A stretch of DNA of 58,956 bases from a virus. The position numbers were made by a program, and so were the translations under genes. The stretch's first letter is position 1, and every line of letters starts with the position of its first letter. The stretch lies in the IMG/VR virus record IMGVR_UViG_3300046683_000093, positions 1-58,956 of that record; one strand, written 5' to 3'. Below the pieces are notes generated by a model. The model was not told where the DNA came from. It did no database searches and was given only the letters and a program-made list of their open reading frames with translations. Shown here one piece after another: positions 50,837-58,732 of this stretch.

Positions 50837-51015
50837 CGATACGTGAGGCTTTCCAGCAGTCGATAAAAGAGATCGACAAAGAGCCGTGCCTGTCACCCTT
50901 GGGGCGGGTCGTGTGGTTATACTCCGGTCGGGATGATCGCCATACCGGTATGCGTATCGGTATGGTTTATTACCGCAGATCAAAGAATGATGTCGATGAC
51001 GAGCAATCAAGGTAA
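50833..51015 (+). CDS. Small unknown protein (60 aa)
   Basis: Reads MTIREAFQQSIKEIDKEP, then WLYSGRDDRHTGMRIG; charged C-terminus. Ribosome binding site weak. First of three small rightward genes after the structural operon. Confidence 0.5.
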   Translation: MTIREAFQQSIKEIDKEPCLSPLGRVVWLYSGRDDRHTGMRIGMVYYRRSKNDVDDEQSR

Positions 51016-51187
51016 GTGGGATAAACTCTTTGGCCCGGCGCGTGTACCTACACGCCTGACGCCCACAGACCGTGAGCGTGATGGTGTTAGCTGGGACAAC
51101 GAGCGCGCCGAACTCGACGAACTCAAACGTAGGTTACTAGCTTTCGAGTTGGACCCCGTGAACTTTTTCAAAATTGGGAGGAAGTGA
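50996..51187 (+). CDS. Small unknown protein (63 aa)
   Basis: Reads MTSNQGKWDKLFGPARVP and a charged helical end DELKRRLLAFELD. Start among three close ATGs (50987, 50990, 50996). Stop overlaps the holin-like gene (TGATG). Confidence 0.6.
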   Translation: MTSNQGKWDKLFGPARVPTRLTPTDRERDGVSWDNERAELDELKRRLLAFELDPVNFFKIGRK

Positions 51188-51351
51188 TGGGCGGTGGTAT
51201 AATACTAATAGTACTATGGGTCGTGGCAATGTTCCTTTGGTTCTTGTCGCTCACGCCACCGGCTGCGCCCTACGCTGTCGGGCGTCCGTGGATCGCATGG
51301 ATCTGCGTCTTACTTCTAGGGGTATTTATATTCGTACCGGGACTGAGATAA
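51187..51351 (+). CDS. Two-TM holin-like protein (54 aa)
   Basis: GGAGGAAGTG precedes ATG. Two hydrophobic spans (GIILIVLWVVAMFLWFL, residues 4-20; WIAWICVLLLGVFIFV, 35-50) joined by a short Pro-rich turn, with almost no other sequence. Size and layout suit a small holin; no endolysin neighbour confirms it. The overlapping 61-aa reading in another frame is rejected. Confidence 0.65.
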   Translation: MGGGIILIVLWVVAMFLWFLSLTPPAAPYAVGRPWIAWICVLLLGVFIFVPGLR

Positions 51352-51353
51352 TC

Positions 51354-51365
51354 CACTAGCTAGTG
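51354..51365. repeat. Palindrome CACTAGCTAGTG
   Basis: Exact copy between convergent genes; ACT AGC TAG supplies the end of the primase-helicase (Thr-Ser-stop). Confidence 0.95.
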
Positions 51366-54271
51366 GGGTGTTTGGGTGCGATCTGTACCTTACCAATACT
51401 CTTTGCCTCGACGGCTTCAGCGTAGTAGGATTTCAACACGCGCAGATCCGGGTGGGTCAGATCGATCTCGACCACCTGTAGTGGTGGCGTCCCTCTTACG
51501 TCGCCATACTTACCGAGAGCTACCTCGCGCGGCTTAGCCCCGAGCTTGCTTATCACGTCCTGCACCCTGTATCTGGGCATGGTATTGGATAGTTTCTCGG
51601 CGAGCTTGTTACGGTTAATGCGGATCTTCTCGTCCTCGATAGCAACGTGGACTATGGGCGCGTCACGTAACACGAACCCGTTGTCGATACGATGCGTCGC
51701 CGCTTTACTCAGGTTACCCTCGATGAACTTATTGGTAAACACAGTCTGCTGATAGAAGTGTAACAGAACTTCGTTAAGCACGATTGGTAGCGGGCGTTTG
51801 TATTCGCTCATCTCTTCGATGGCGTATCGTACCGACTGATACAGTCTGTCTTTAACGCCAACCAGATCGAAATCCACCAGCCCCGCCTGCTGGGCCAACG
51901 CCGCGCCGCATATCACGAGGGCGCAATAGGCCGCGTAGAACCTGTTCTCATGTGATAGTTTTAACTCGGCGAACACACCGTCGATGGTGTTGGTTACGTA
52001 GTCGATGAGGGCTTGCCTGTCGATATCGACCAGATACTGCGCGAAGAGTGCGCCCGCTACACCGTGATTGTTGTCGAGATCCAGGCTCACCCGGCTGTCA
52101 CGCTCGAAGGGAACGTCGGCGATCTCGATGGGCAGCAACCTGACAGCGGCGGCTTCGGTGTGCCGCACGTTAAGCACGACAGTCTCGAAGAGATTTTGAT
52201 TTGACACGATAGACAAGAGGGCCGACCAGCTACCTGTCTCGCGCTCGGACCCATCACGCTTCAAGGCGCGCTTGCCCTGCCCACCCGACAGGGAGAACAG
52301 GTCGAGTATAAAATCTGTTATAGTATCTTTACTAACTTGAACTTCGTCGTAGATTATTGGCATCATATTAGTTGTTACTATAGCACGGAACCTGACGTTC
52401 TGGGTATCACTTAACCTAAACCCCGCACCTTGCGATGCCCAGAAGGACTGCGCTACCTTAGCTGCTGCCGACTTACCAATGCCGGATTCGGCAGACCAGA
52501 AGTTAGCAGCCAGCCCGTCGAACCCACTTAAAGGTGTAAGTACCGACGCTATCGATGCAGCTACGAGTATCTGAAGATCGGGCCTACCCTTGATGATGGT
52601 GTGGGCTGCGTGCTGCCATCGTTTTAAGTCTCCCGTGGGATCGTAGTGTTCGGCAGCTTTGTTATCCGTTACGGGGATCTTCTGCACTGGCTCACCCTCA
52701 CGGTAAAAATTATTACCGATAGACATACCGTTAGGGTGCCAGTCGAACGCTTTCACCGCCACACGCAGCAACGAGGGGTCGCTGAGTTTCTCGATCCACG
52801 CCATTAGAAATTTCCTTAGCCTGACGTATACATCGTAGGGTCGATTGATGCCCTGTATGGTTAGCATCTCGCCATAGCGTGAGCCAACGAGATCGCGGTT
52901 CTTCAAGTTACGAACCCGAGTGCCTTCCAGCCACAGCATACGGACGCCTTCGTCGGCGGTATCCTCGGCCCACACCCCGACGAAAATATCCTTTATCAAC
53001 TCGGGCCAATACTCCTGCTGGTTGCCGTGTTCGTCGGAGCTAACCTCGACCGGCCCCTCGATCCATCCGTGCTGCCGCCGATACCGGTCTGGCAGATCAA
53101 AATTCTCAGGGTCGAAGTCGGAGGTGCCCAGTGTGTAGGGCGACTTAACGCGAGTGCCCCAAAAGGGACACGACGGGCAAACGCCTTGACGGTACCCGTC
53201 GTACTTGAGACACGTCGGCGCTCCCGCTCCCTTCTTGTTGAGTTCGTCGACGGCTTGCTGGTAGTGGTTGTCAACGTTGACCTGATTGTATCGCTGGTCA
53301 CCACTGCTCAGATCGTGAATGAACGTCGAGCCGTCGTCGCACTTAGCCGACAGGCTGACGTGGCCCAGGTACCACAAATTATAAGAGTCGCCGTCGCCGC
53401 CACTAGCTAGTGAGAGTTTGACCTGTTCGCAGCGAGTGGCGATCTCGTACATGAAGTGCGGTCGTCGCCCGCTGTCACTCTGTACGGCAGTGGCGACCTT
53501 GCTTTGTCGATTTTGCAGGGCGATGGGGGTCGTGCCGCCGCCAGGGATACCAATCAGGTTGGTGCCGGTCCGCGTTACGTAGCTCTGCGTTATGACGCTT
53601 GGAAAATTCTTTAGGTGCGCCTCGACAAACGACAGGCTGTACGGTTGGCCTTCCCATATCGTGTGCACCGGCATCGGCTGCATCGGTACCTTATAGTTAT
53701 GGGTGCCCGGTGGGCGCAGAATACGCGCCGCGTCGGTGGTTATCCCTATATCCCCACGCGCGGCATTGGCGACGAGGTAGCCTTTGAACTGGTACGCTCG
53801 GGGCAACCAGTCATCCTTAGATAAGTATGTATCTAACAACCAGTAGAAGTGTACCCCATAACCTGACCGTACTGACAAGTTAGGAGGAAGTGGTATACCC
53901 CTGGCCCACGCCTCGGCGTCGGCAAGACTGGCAAAACAATCTGCGGGTTTCTTGCCGTCGCCCGGTCGCGAGACATCGGCGTCGTACCAGAACACCTGCA
54001 GGTTCTCGGCGTTGTCCTGCGAGCGTGGGCCTTTGGTATAATGAATAGACCCTGCGGCTGTCGCTGGATCGGTAGCTAACTTATACGAGGCACAGGCGTA
54101 CCACGTATCAACACCCCTTTTGTCCAGCCAGATGATATAGGCGGCGGCGTGGAGTAGGTCCGCGTAAGTAAACAAACGCGTACCCATAAATTTATCGGTA
54201 GCTTTTTTCCAATTAACGCAGACGAAGTTCCCAGGCGCGACTACGTGCGCCAGAAAAGTGGCGGTGTCCAT
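51356..54271 (-). CDS. Primase-helicase (971 aa)
   Basis: N-terminal archaeo-eukaryotic-type primase features: FWYDADVSRPG near 95, SVRSGYGVHFYWLL near 130 and RILRPPGTHNYK near 187. A Cys cluster (TCLKYDGYRQGVCPSC, about 350-366) may bind zinc. The C-terminal half is a DUF927-like helicase/ATPase with Walker A SGIGKSAAAK near 595 and Walker B IIYDEVQ near 640. The combination makes primers and unwinds DNA ahead of the polymerase at 1429-3336. A palindrome copy reads LASGG near 288, and another ends the gene. Confidence 0.88.
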   Translation of the reverse strand: MDTATFLAHVVAPGNFVCVNWKKATDKFMGTRLFTYADLLHAAAYIIWLDKRGVDTWYACASYKLATDPATAAGSIHYTKGPRSQDNAENLQVFWYDADVSRPGDGKKPADCFASLADAEAWARGIPLPPNLSVRSGYGVHFYWLLDTYLSKDDWLPRAYQFKGYLVANAARGDIGITTDAARILRPPGTHNYKVPMQPMPVHTIWEGQPYSLSFVEAHLKNFPSVITQSYVTRTGTNLIGIPGGGTTPIALQNRQSKVATAVQSDSGRRPHFMYEIATRCEQVKLSLASGGDGDSYNLWYLGHVSLSAKCDDGSTFIHDLSSGDQRYNQVNVDNHYQQAVDELNKKGAGAPTCLKYDGYRQGVCPSCPFWGTRVKSPYTLGTSDFDPENFDLPDRYRRQHGWIEGPVEVSSDEHGNQQEYWPELIKDIFVGVWAEDTADEGVRMLWLEGTRVRNLKNRDLVGSRYGEMLTIQGINRPYDVYVRLRKFLMAWIEKLSDPSLLRVAVKAFDWHPNGMSIGNNFYREGEPVQKIPVTDNKAAEHYDPTGDLKRWQHAAHTIIKGRPDLQILVAASIASVLTPLSGFDGLAANFWSAESGIGKSAAAKVAQSFWASQGAGFRLSDTQNVRFRAIVTTNMMPIIYDEVQVSKDTITDFILDLFSLSGGQGKRALKRDGSERETGSWSALLSIVSNQNLFETVVLNVRHTEAAAVRLLPIEIADVPFERDSRVSLDLDNNHGVAGALFAQYLVDIDRQALIDYVTNTIDGVFAELKLSHENRFYAAYCALVICGAALAQQAGLVDFDLVGVKDRLYQSVRYAIEEMSEYKRPLPIVLNEVLLHFYQQTVFTNKFIEGNLSKAATHRIDNGFVLRDAPIVHVAIEDEKIRINRNKLAEKLSNTMPRYRVQDVISKLGAKPREVALGKYGDVRGTPPLQVVEIDLTHPDLRVLKSYYAEAVEAKSIGKVQIAPKHPTS
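53401..53412. repeat. Palindrome CACTAGCTAGTG
   Basis: Exact copy inside the primase-helicase, Leu-Ala-Ser frame on the minus strand. Confidence 0.95.
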
Positions 54272-54285
54272 CGCAATGTCCTAAG

Positions 54286-54310
54286 AAAAGGGGGGAACTA
54301 AGTTCCCCCC
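54286..54310 (-). terminator. Terminator between SSB-like and primase genes
   Basis: Leftward CCCCCC-type arms GGGGGGAACT / AGTTCCCCCC then TTTTCTT. It lies in the 55-nt gap before the primase-helicase start and would lower its expression relative to the upstream gene. Confidence 0.7.
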
Positions 54311-54326
54311 TGTTAGACGCGGATAC

Positions 54327-55364
54327 TTACGACCCTGTTGGGGAAGTCAGTAAGTCGTCTATCGCCTGTTGCATATTAGCTGGCGCGACGGACACCCCCG
54401 ATCCATTGCTCTGGGGTGTGGCCGGTGCAGGGGCCGGTGCAGGGCTACCGCCAAAGGCGGCAGACCTCCGTCGTGGCGCAGGCGGTGCCGCTGCCGGGGG
54501 TGGTGCCTGCGGAGGGGGTGGTGCAGAAGGCGCTGGAGCAGGCTGTGGAGCAGGCTGCGCTGGCGGGGGCGGTTGGGGAGCGGGGGTGGTTTCCGGCTCC
54601 TCAGCGGGGCTGCTAGCGGCGTCGAAGAGGATGCGGTCCAGGCCGGGGTGGTCGAGGATACCATCGTTCCCATTCGGACCCACGAGTAGAGCCGCTTCTT
54701 CGTCGTTGAGCATCCGCTCTGCCTTGAACGTCAGCAGTGGGTACGCCACCGTGAAGTCGAAGCTGAGTGTGGTAACCACAGCCTCGGGTGCTACGCCGAG
54801 ACGGGTCAGCCCAGCCGCGTACATCGACAGATTGTTCAGCGACATGGGTGGGATACGCAGCAACATCGGCCCGCCGAAAGCCTCGTTGGTTACGTCGCCC
54901 GCCGGGACCACGGCGAGACGGCGGCTATCCTGGCACGCCTTAGCCCGCTTGCCGTCGTTGGTGATGCGCGAACCCCACGCACCCTTGGGGCAGTTGGCAC
55001 AGAGAGGACTTTGTTTCTGCGTCGACTGGTTGTGCGGCTTGATCCCGTCGAGCGAGAAACAAATCGGTGCGCTGTCGCTACCCTCGACGTATTGCGAACT
55101 GAAGTATTGCTTCGAGATCGCGTCCGCTGCGCCGACGATGATGATGCTCAGCGCACTGGCCGGTACTTCGGGCCGTGTCGGGTCCGTTACCATCTCCTCT
55201 TCGCCACGGTATTTGATGCGAAAGTTACGTCCTTTGTAACTGATAACAGCGAATGACGCGCCGACGTTGGCCTGTAAGGCTGCGCTGATCGACGATTGTC
55301 GCGTTGCCAGTGCGGCGGGAAGCCGACCTGGGATGCTGATATTAACGATGTTGTTACCCGGCAT
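54327..55364 (-). CDS. Putative ssDNA-binding-type protein with Cys motif (345 aa)
   Basis: ATG at 55364 has GGGAGATCACT upstream; a GTG at 55409 is also open. Residues about 120-150 contain LCANCPKGAWGSRIT and KACQDSRR, a Cys-based metal site common to replication-region phage proteins sometimes named SSB. A long Pro/Ala/Gln linker (about 250-320) leads to a short tip (MQQAIDDLLTSP), as in SSBs. Lies just upstream of primase-helicase. Assignment is moderate. Confidence 0.65.
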   Translation of the reverse strand: MPGNNIVNISIPGRLPAALATRQSSISAALQANVGASFAVISYKGRNFRIKYRGEEEMVTDPTRPEVPASALSIIIVGAADAISKQYFSSQYVEGSDSAPICFSLDGIKPHNQSTQKQSPLCANCPKGAWGSRITNDGKRAKACQDSRRLAVVPAGDVTNEAFGGPMLLRIPPMSLNNLSMYAAGLTRLGVAPEAVVTTLSFDFTVAYPLLTFKAERMLNDEEAALLVGPNGNDGILDHPGLDRILFDAASSPAEEPETTPAPQPPPPAQPAPQPAPAPSAPPPPQAPPPAAAPPAPRRRSAAFGGSPAPAPAPATPQSNGSGVSVAPANMQQAIDDLLTSPTGS

Positions 55365-55405
55365 AGTGATCTCCCGAACTTGGTTGTTGTAAGGGTAGGC
55401 TAGGC

Positions 55406-55810
55406 TCACTTGGCCCTGACGCGCAAGACGACTTCCTGAGAAACTTTTACGCCAGGGATTGGCTGGTCCGTCTCGTTCATAACGGTGATGGCGGCGACTT
55501 TGGAGACTCGTGCCTCAAGCAAGTCCCATGCTTCGTTTTCTTTGATGTATTCTAAAGTAAGCGGCCAGTCGCCGACGGTGACACTGGTGTCGACCGCCTT
55601 GTAGACTGTGCCCTCACTCGACGCCATCGAGTTTACGCCCGCCGCGTCCAACTCGGCAAGGATCAAGTTGCCCAGCCGGTAAATTAATTCGTTGAACGGG
55701 GCGAGCTGTGCCTTGTGGTCTTCCTGTAGTGCACGCTTCTTGTTACGCAGTGCGAGATATTTCTCTGTCATCTGCGCGACGGTCATATTGGTAGGTGGTT
55801 GTTGCATCAT
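55406..55810 (-). CDS. Conserved replication-region protein (134 aa)
   Basis: Helical N-terminus (YLALRNKKRALQEDHKA) and DAAGVNSMASSEGTVYKAVD, then DWPLTLEYIKENEAWDLLE; I recognise this as a recurrent phage protein of unknown function next to SSB-like genes. ATG at 55810 follows AAGGAAGCAG. Confidence 0.75.
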   Translation of the reverse strand: MMQQPPTNMTVAQMTEKYLALRNKKRALQEDHKAQLAPFNELIYRLGNLILAELDAAGVNSMASSEGTVYKAVDTSVTVGDWPLTLEYIKENEAWDLLEARVSKVAAITVMNETDQPIPGVKVSQEVVLRVRAK

Positions 55811-55827
55811 CTGCTTCCTTGCTTCTA

Positions 55828-55849
55828 GCCACCGCGAGAAGACGCGGTG
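55828..55849. promoter_or_regulatory. 8-bp hairpin in the leader of the 55406 gene
   Basis: CCACCGCG / CGCGGTGG around six bases, 17 nt upstream of the ATG region, without a leftward T run. Confidence 0.45.
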
Positions 55850-55857
55850 GTCATAAT

Positions 55858-56598
55858 TTATTTCTTGTCGTCATGCTTAGGTGTCGAAGACGATGAAGAT
55901 GACGCTGACGAAGTAGACGGCGCAGGTGTTGTCGAACGGGGTGCCGACGCCGACTGAGCCGACGCCCCTCCTGCCGCCGCGATGGCGACCGCGTTGCTCG
56001 GACCAGCCTCAGTGGTACCGATGGGGTTGGTTGCTGTCACCACACAGGTAAGGGACTTACCTTGGTCAGCCTCGGTGACAAGGTGCGTGGCCCCGGTACC
56101 GACAGGTGTAGTGCCGTCTGCGAGCCAGCGGTAGGCGTACGATGTGGGCGCACCGGTCCAATTACCCATTGTGCACGTCAAGGTATTACCTACGACTGCA
56201 GTGGGTGGGCCAACCGCAGGGATGTCGACAACAGTAGGCGCAGCCGGTAGATCGCCAGCCCAGGCAACCAGGGTTTCCCCCTCGACGGCTTCGCGGAAGC
56301 CGACGCCCATTGACTCAACGGGTGCGCCGGGGTGCTTGCTGCGATACCAACCAGCGTGGCTTTCTAGGAGCCAATTATAATAATCCGGCAATACCCCGCT
56401 GCCCATAGCGGTAGCAAACTCGACGGGGGGTGGCAAGCTGGCAATCCATTCGAACAGCCCTTCCGGTACTTCAATGTTTCGACCTACCGGAACGATCCCG
56501 CCAGTCATACTGTCGAGGTCGACGACGCTGCCGGTGGTTGACTGTTGTGTTGTCTTTGCTACGGTGTCAAAGGTTTCAGTGGAGTGAGAAACGGCCAT
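55858..56598 (-). CDS. Ig-like domain protein (246 aa)
   Basis: First 120 residues unknown. Residues about 128-205 read as a bacterial Ig-like domain: VVGNTLTCTMGNWTGAPTSY, RWLADGT, LTCVVTATNPIGT, two paired Cys included. The tail is Ser/Ala/Pro-rich and ends in basic KHDDKK. Ig-like domains usually decorate virion or surface proteins; finding one inside the replication block is unusual. ATG at 56598 follows AAAGGAGTTTATC. Confidence 0.7.
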   Translation of the reverse strand: MAVSHSTETFDTVAKTTQQSTTGSVVDLDSMTGGIVPVGRNIEVPEGLFEWIASLPPPVEFATAMGSGVLPDYYNWLLESHAGWYRSKHPGAPVESMGVGFREAVEGETLVAWAGDLPAAPTVVDIPAVGPPTAVVGNTLTCTMGNWTGAPTSYAYRWLADGTTPVGTGATHLVTEADQGKSLTCVVTATNPIGTTEAGPSNAVAIAAAGGASAQSASAPRSTTPAPSTSSASSSSSSTPKHDDKK

Positions 56599-56614
56599 GA
56601 TAAACTCCTTTGGT

Positions 56615-56779
56615 ATGTGGTTGTGCTATGAGAACGAACACCCACCGCACGTCGTTCCTGCCGACGATCTGCGTCCTCATTGTCTGGGCATTGATTGCTG
56701 GTGCGATCCTTTCGTTAGTGATGACGGGATAATACACAATGCCCTCGATGGGCGTGAGCGTTACGAGCGCGCCCAGTAA
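56615..56779 (+). CDS. Conserved small phage protein (54 aa)
   Basis: HVVPADDLRPHCLGIDCWC followed by IIHNALDGRERYE matches a recurrent short phage protein family (His/Cys-rich, function unknown) seen on its own in many genomes. It is the only rightward gene here, overlapping the leftward Ig gene's start region. ATG at 56615 or 56597; neither has a good ribosome binding site. Confidence 0.7.
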   Translation: MWLCYENEHPPHVVPADDLRPHCLGIDCWCDPFVSDDGIIHNALDGRERYERAQ

Positions 56780-56780
56780 T

Positions 56781-56850
56781 CCTTGCCTCGCCTCGTCTGG
56801 CTGCGCTTCGCCAAGTCAGGTTCAGTCTTGTTTAGTCAAGACTGGCCGGG
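56781..56850 (-). repeat. Period-5 CNNRR array, locus 5
   Basis: Fourteen pentamers; 13 fit YYNNG on the plus strand (CNNRR leftward) by hand count. Directly downstream of the Acb2-type gene; the linker GGTAATTCTA follows, as at 1422-1431. Confidence 0.8.
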
Positions 56851-56856
56851 GTAATT

Positions 56857-57084
56857 CTAGCCAGTGATATGTTTCACAGCCCACATCACCGCTTCCTCGA
56901 TCTTGGTCTTAGCTAGTGACAGTTCACGACTGGACCCTAGCTTATCTAGTTCCTCATAAAAGGCCAAGCCGAGATCCTTCACGGTCTTCATGTCCTCCTT
57001 ATCCTGGGCGCTGAGTTCGCGGTATTGGTGGCGCATAACGTTGCGCGGGTCGACCTTGGGGTACTCGCGTTTTTGATCTGACAT
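56857..57084 (-). CDS. acb2: Acb2-type cyclic-nucleotide sponge (anti-CBASS)
   Basis: The last 50 residues match the Acb2/Tad1 hairpin domain: RELSAQDKEDMKTVKDLG, LGSSRELSLAKTKIEEAV and MWAVKHIT. Known family members form hexamers that bind the cyclic di- and trinucleotides of CBASS and stop its effector. A short basic N-terminus precedes. ATG at 57084 is fed directly by the array at 57088-57152, which ends CGAGG-CAAGG-ACT and so forms the ribosome binding site. Recognition is by memory of the family consensus. Confidence 0.85.
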   Translation of the reverse strand: MSDQKREYPKVDPRNVMRHQYRELSAQDKEDMKTVKDLGLAFYEELDKLGSSRELSLAKTKIEEAVMWAVKHITG

Positions 57085-57087
57085 AGT

Positions 57088-57152
57088 CCTTGCCTCGCCT
57101 TACTTCGTTTCGCTTGGCCTCGTCAGGTTTCGACGAGTTTCGTCATGCCATG
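57088..57152 (-). repeat. Period-5 CNNRR array, locus 6, leading into the Acb2 gene
   Basis: Thirteen pentamers in one phase, 11 exact. The last two, CGAGG and CAAGG, are the Shine-Dalgarno of the 57084 start. A 14-nt word (ATGACGCGGTGT-like) is repeated just upstream at 57150-57175. Confidence 0.8.
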
Positions 57153-57175
57153 ACGCGGTGTGCCATGACGCGGTG

Positions 57176-58723
57176 TTAGTAATCTAATTCCTGTTCACGA
57201 AAAAGTTCAAGTAGTAATCCTTGCATTCGTGTCCGAGATTTAAGTCTACTATAAGCAAGACGTTCTATTGGGGTACCAGTTAAGTGTATTATCTGCGTCT
57301 TCGAAGTTTGCCCCGGTCGCCGTATGCGACCGTTCGCCTGCTGGTAAGTCTCAGGATTGTTCGTAGCAGTGAACCATACGATGGTATTGGCCGATGTAAG
57401 CGTGAGGCCGTGGGCCATACATTGCGGGTGTGCCACCAGAACATGTGGGATTGGTGACGACTGAAATGCCTGGAATATTTCATCGCGCTTCCCCTTTGGG
57501 GTGCCGCCGTGCACGGTGTCGACAATCTCACCACACCCGCGCAGGTAAGTGGCGATCATGGCTAGGCTATGCACGAACGGCGAAAAGATTATAACCTTTT
57601 TAGTGGCGGCTGCACAGATGTCTGCGAGCATGTCGAGGCGTGGTTTGTTAGGTAAGTTATACACCTGATGCGTGTCGGTGTAGATAAACCCACACGCTAC
57701 CTGTAACAGCTTACTCTGAAGCACACCCTCGTTAGCAGCGGTGATCTCCCCCGCTTTGGACATCATAAATAACTTATCACACATCATCTTATAGGCCCGC
57801 TGCGCCTCGGGTTCCAGTGGGATGGATACGTCCCGGTAAATCAATTCAGGCAGTTCGTGCACGTCGTCGAGGGCGAACCTTACGCTGGGCTGCATCTGGC
57901 CGAACACGATATCGTTGGCCCCCATCCGTTCGACCCACTTGAATTGGGTGATCTGCTGCATCGTCGAGTCCCTGAACCTCGTGAAGGTCCGCGAGGTTTT
58001 CTCGGGGGTGAGCAACCTGATCTGCGCCCACGCGTCGGTCGGTGCCTTGGGCCTCGGCGCTCCCGTCATGCCCCATACGTACTTCACGCCTGACTGGATG
58101 AGTGCGTTGGCTGCCTTCCATAGCTGCGTGCGCTGCTTGCGGAAGACGGCAAGCTCGTCGATGATAACCAGATCGAACTTGCGCTTGATCAGGTCGTCGA
58201 GGATGAGGGGTAACCCGTGGTGATTGATGACGTACCAGTCTGCATCCTGGCGCAACAACTCACGGCGTTTTGCCTTCGTACCATACAGAAGATGGGTAAT
58301 GGCACGGGGGCAAGCGAGGAACAGTTCGTGTTCCCAGACCAGTGTGAGAGTCGAGAGTGGTGCTATGACACATGCCCGCTTTACTTCACCCATTTGTCTG
58401 AGATATTCGGCAGCAAATATGGCGGATAAAGTTTTCCCCGTCCCTATCTCCGACAGGACGTAGGCTCTCGGCGACTCACTGAGCATGGCAGCGGTTGTGC
58501 GCTGCGTGTGCCAGGGCTTTAGGTTGCACCAATCGAACCTACTCAGGATGGGTGCCGGGACTGGAAGTCCCAGGTTACGGGCAAGGCGTGTCTCCTCCCG
58601 GTTATTGGGTAGCAGTAGTAAGTCCTGTTGATTGTGGGTGAACCGGCGGGCATGAGGGACTAGGGTAGCTAGGTCTTCTCTATAGGGTACGACCACATGG
58701 TTGTTGTCCTGGGTAACGTACAT
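57176..58723 (-). CDS. SNF2/DEAD-like helicase (515 aa)
   Basis: Motif I SEIGTGKT (91-98), motif II DLVIIDEL (D189-E190), motif III GMTGAP near 220 and motif VI QQANGRIRRPGQ near 475 place it among SNF2-type phage helicases used for replication or recombination. ATG at 58723 preferred because the palindrome and GGGAG sit just upstream; a GTG at 58735 lies inside the palindrome. Confidence 0.9.
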   Translation of the reverse strand: MYVTQDNNHVVVPYREDLATLVPHARRFTHNQQDLLLLPNNREETRLARNLGLPVPAPILSRFDWCNLKPWHTQRTTAAMLSESPRAYVLSEIGTGKTLSAIFAAEYLRQMGEVKRACVIAPLSTLTLVWEHELFLACPRAITHLLYGTKAKRRELLRQDADWYVINHHGLPLILDDLIKRKFDLVIIDELAVFRKQRTQLWKAANALIQSGVKYVWGMTGAPRPKAPTDAWAQIRLLTPEKTSRTFTRFRDSTMQQITQFKWVERMGANDIVFGQMQPSVRFALDDVHELPELIYRDVSIPLEPEAQRAYKMMCDKLFMMSKAGEITAANEGVLQSKLLQVACGFIYTDTHQVYNLPNKPRLDMLADICAAATKKVIIFSPFVHSLAMIATYLRGCGEIVDTVHGGTPKGKRDEIFQAFQSSPIPHVLVAHPQCMAHGLTLTSANTIVWFTATNNPETYQQANGRIRRPGQTSKTQIIHLTGTPIERLAYSRLKSRTRMQGLLLELFREQELDY

Positions 58724-58732
58724 GTTAACTCC

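Noticed and set aside
51174-51359. 61-aa ORF starting MGGSDGRWYN
   Set aside because: Another frame of the same bases has a strong ribosome binding site and two clean TM spans.
54406-55239. Rightward 277-aa Gly/Ala-rich ORF
   Set aside because: Antisense of the Pro/Ala linker of the SSB-like protein; no start signal.
56629-56733. 34-aa rightward TM peptide (MRTNTHRTSFLPTICVLI)
   Set aside because: It overlaps in another frame the conserved HVVPADDL protein, which has family support.
56905-56916. Partial palindrome in the Acb2 gene
   Set aside because: Encodes the conserved LSLAKT of the family; resemblance is explained by protein conservation.
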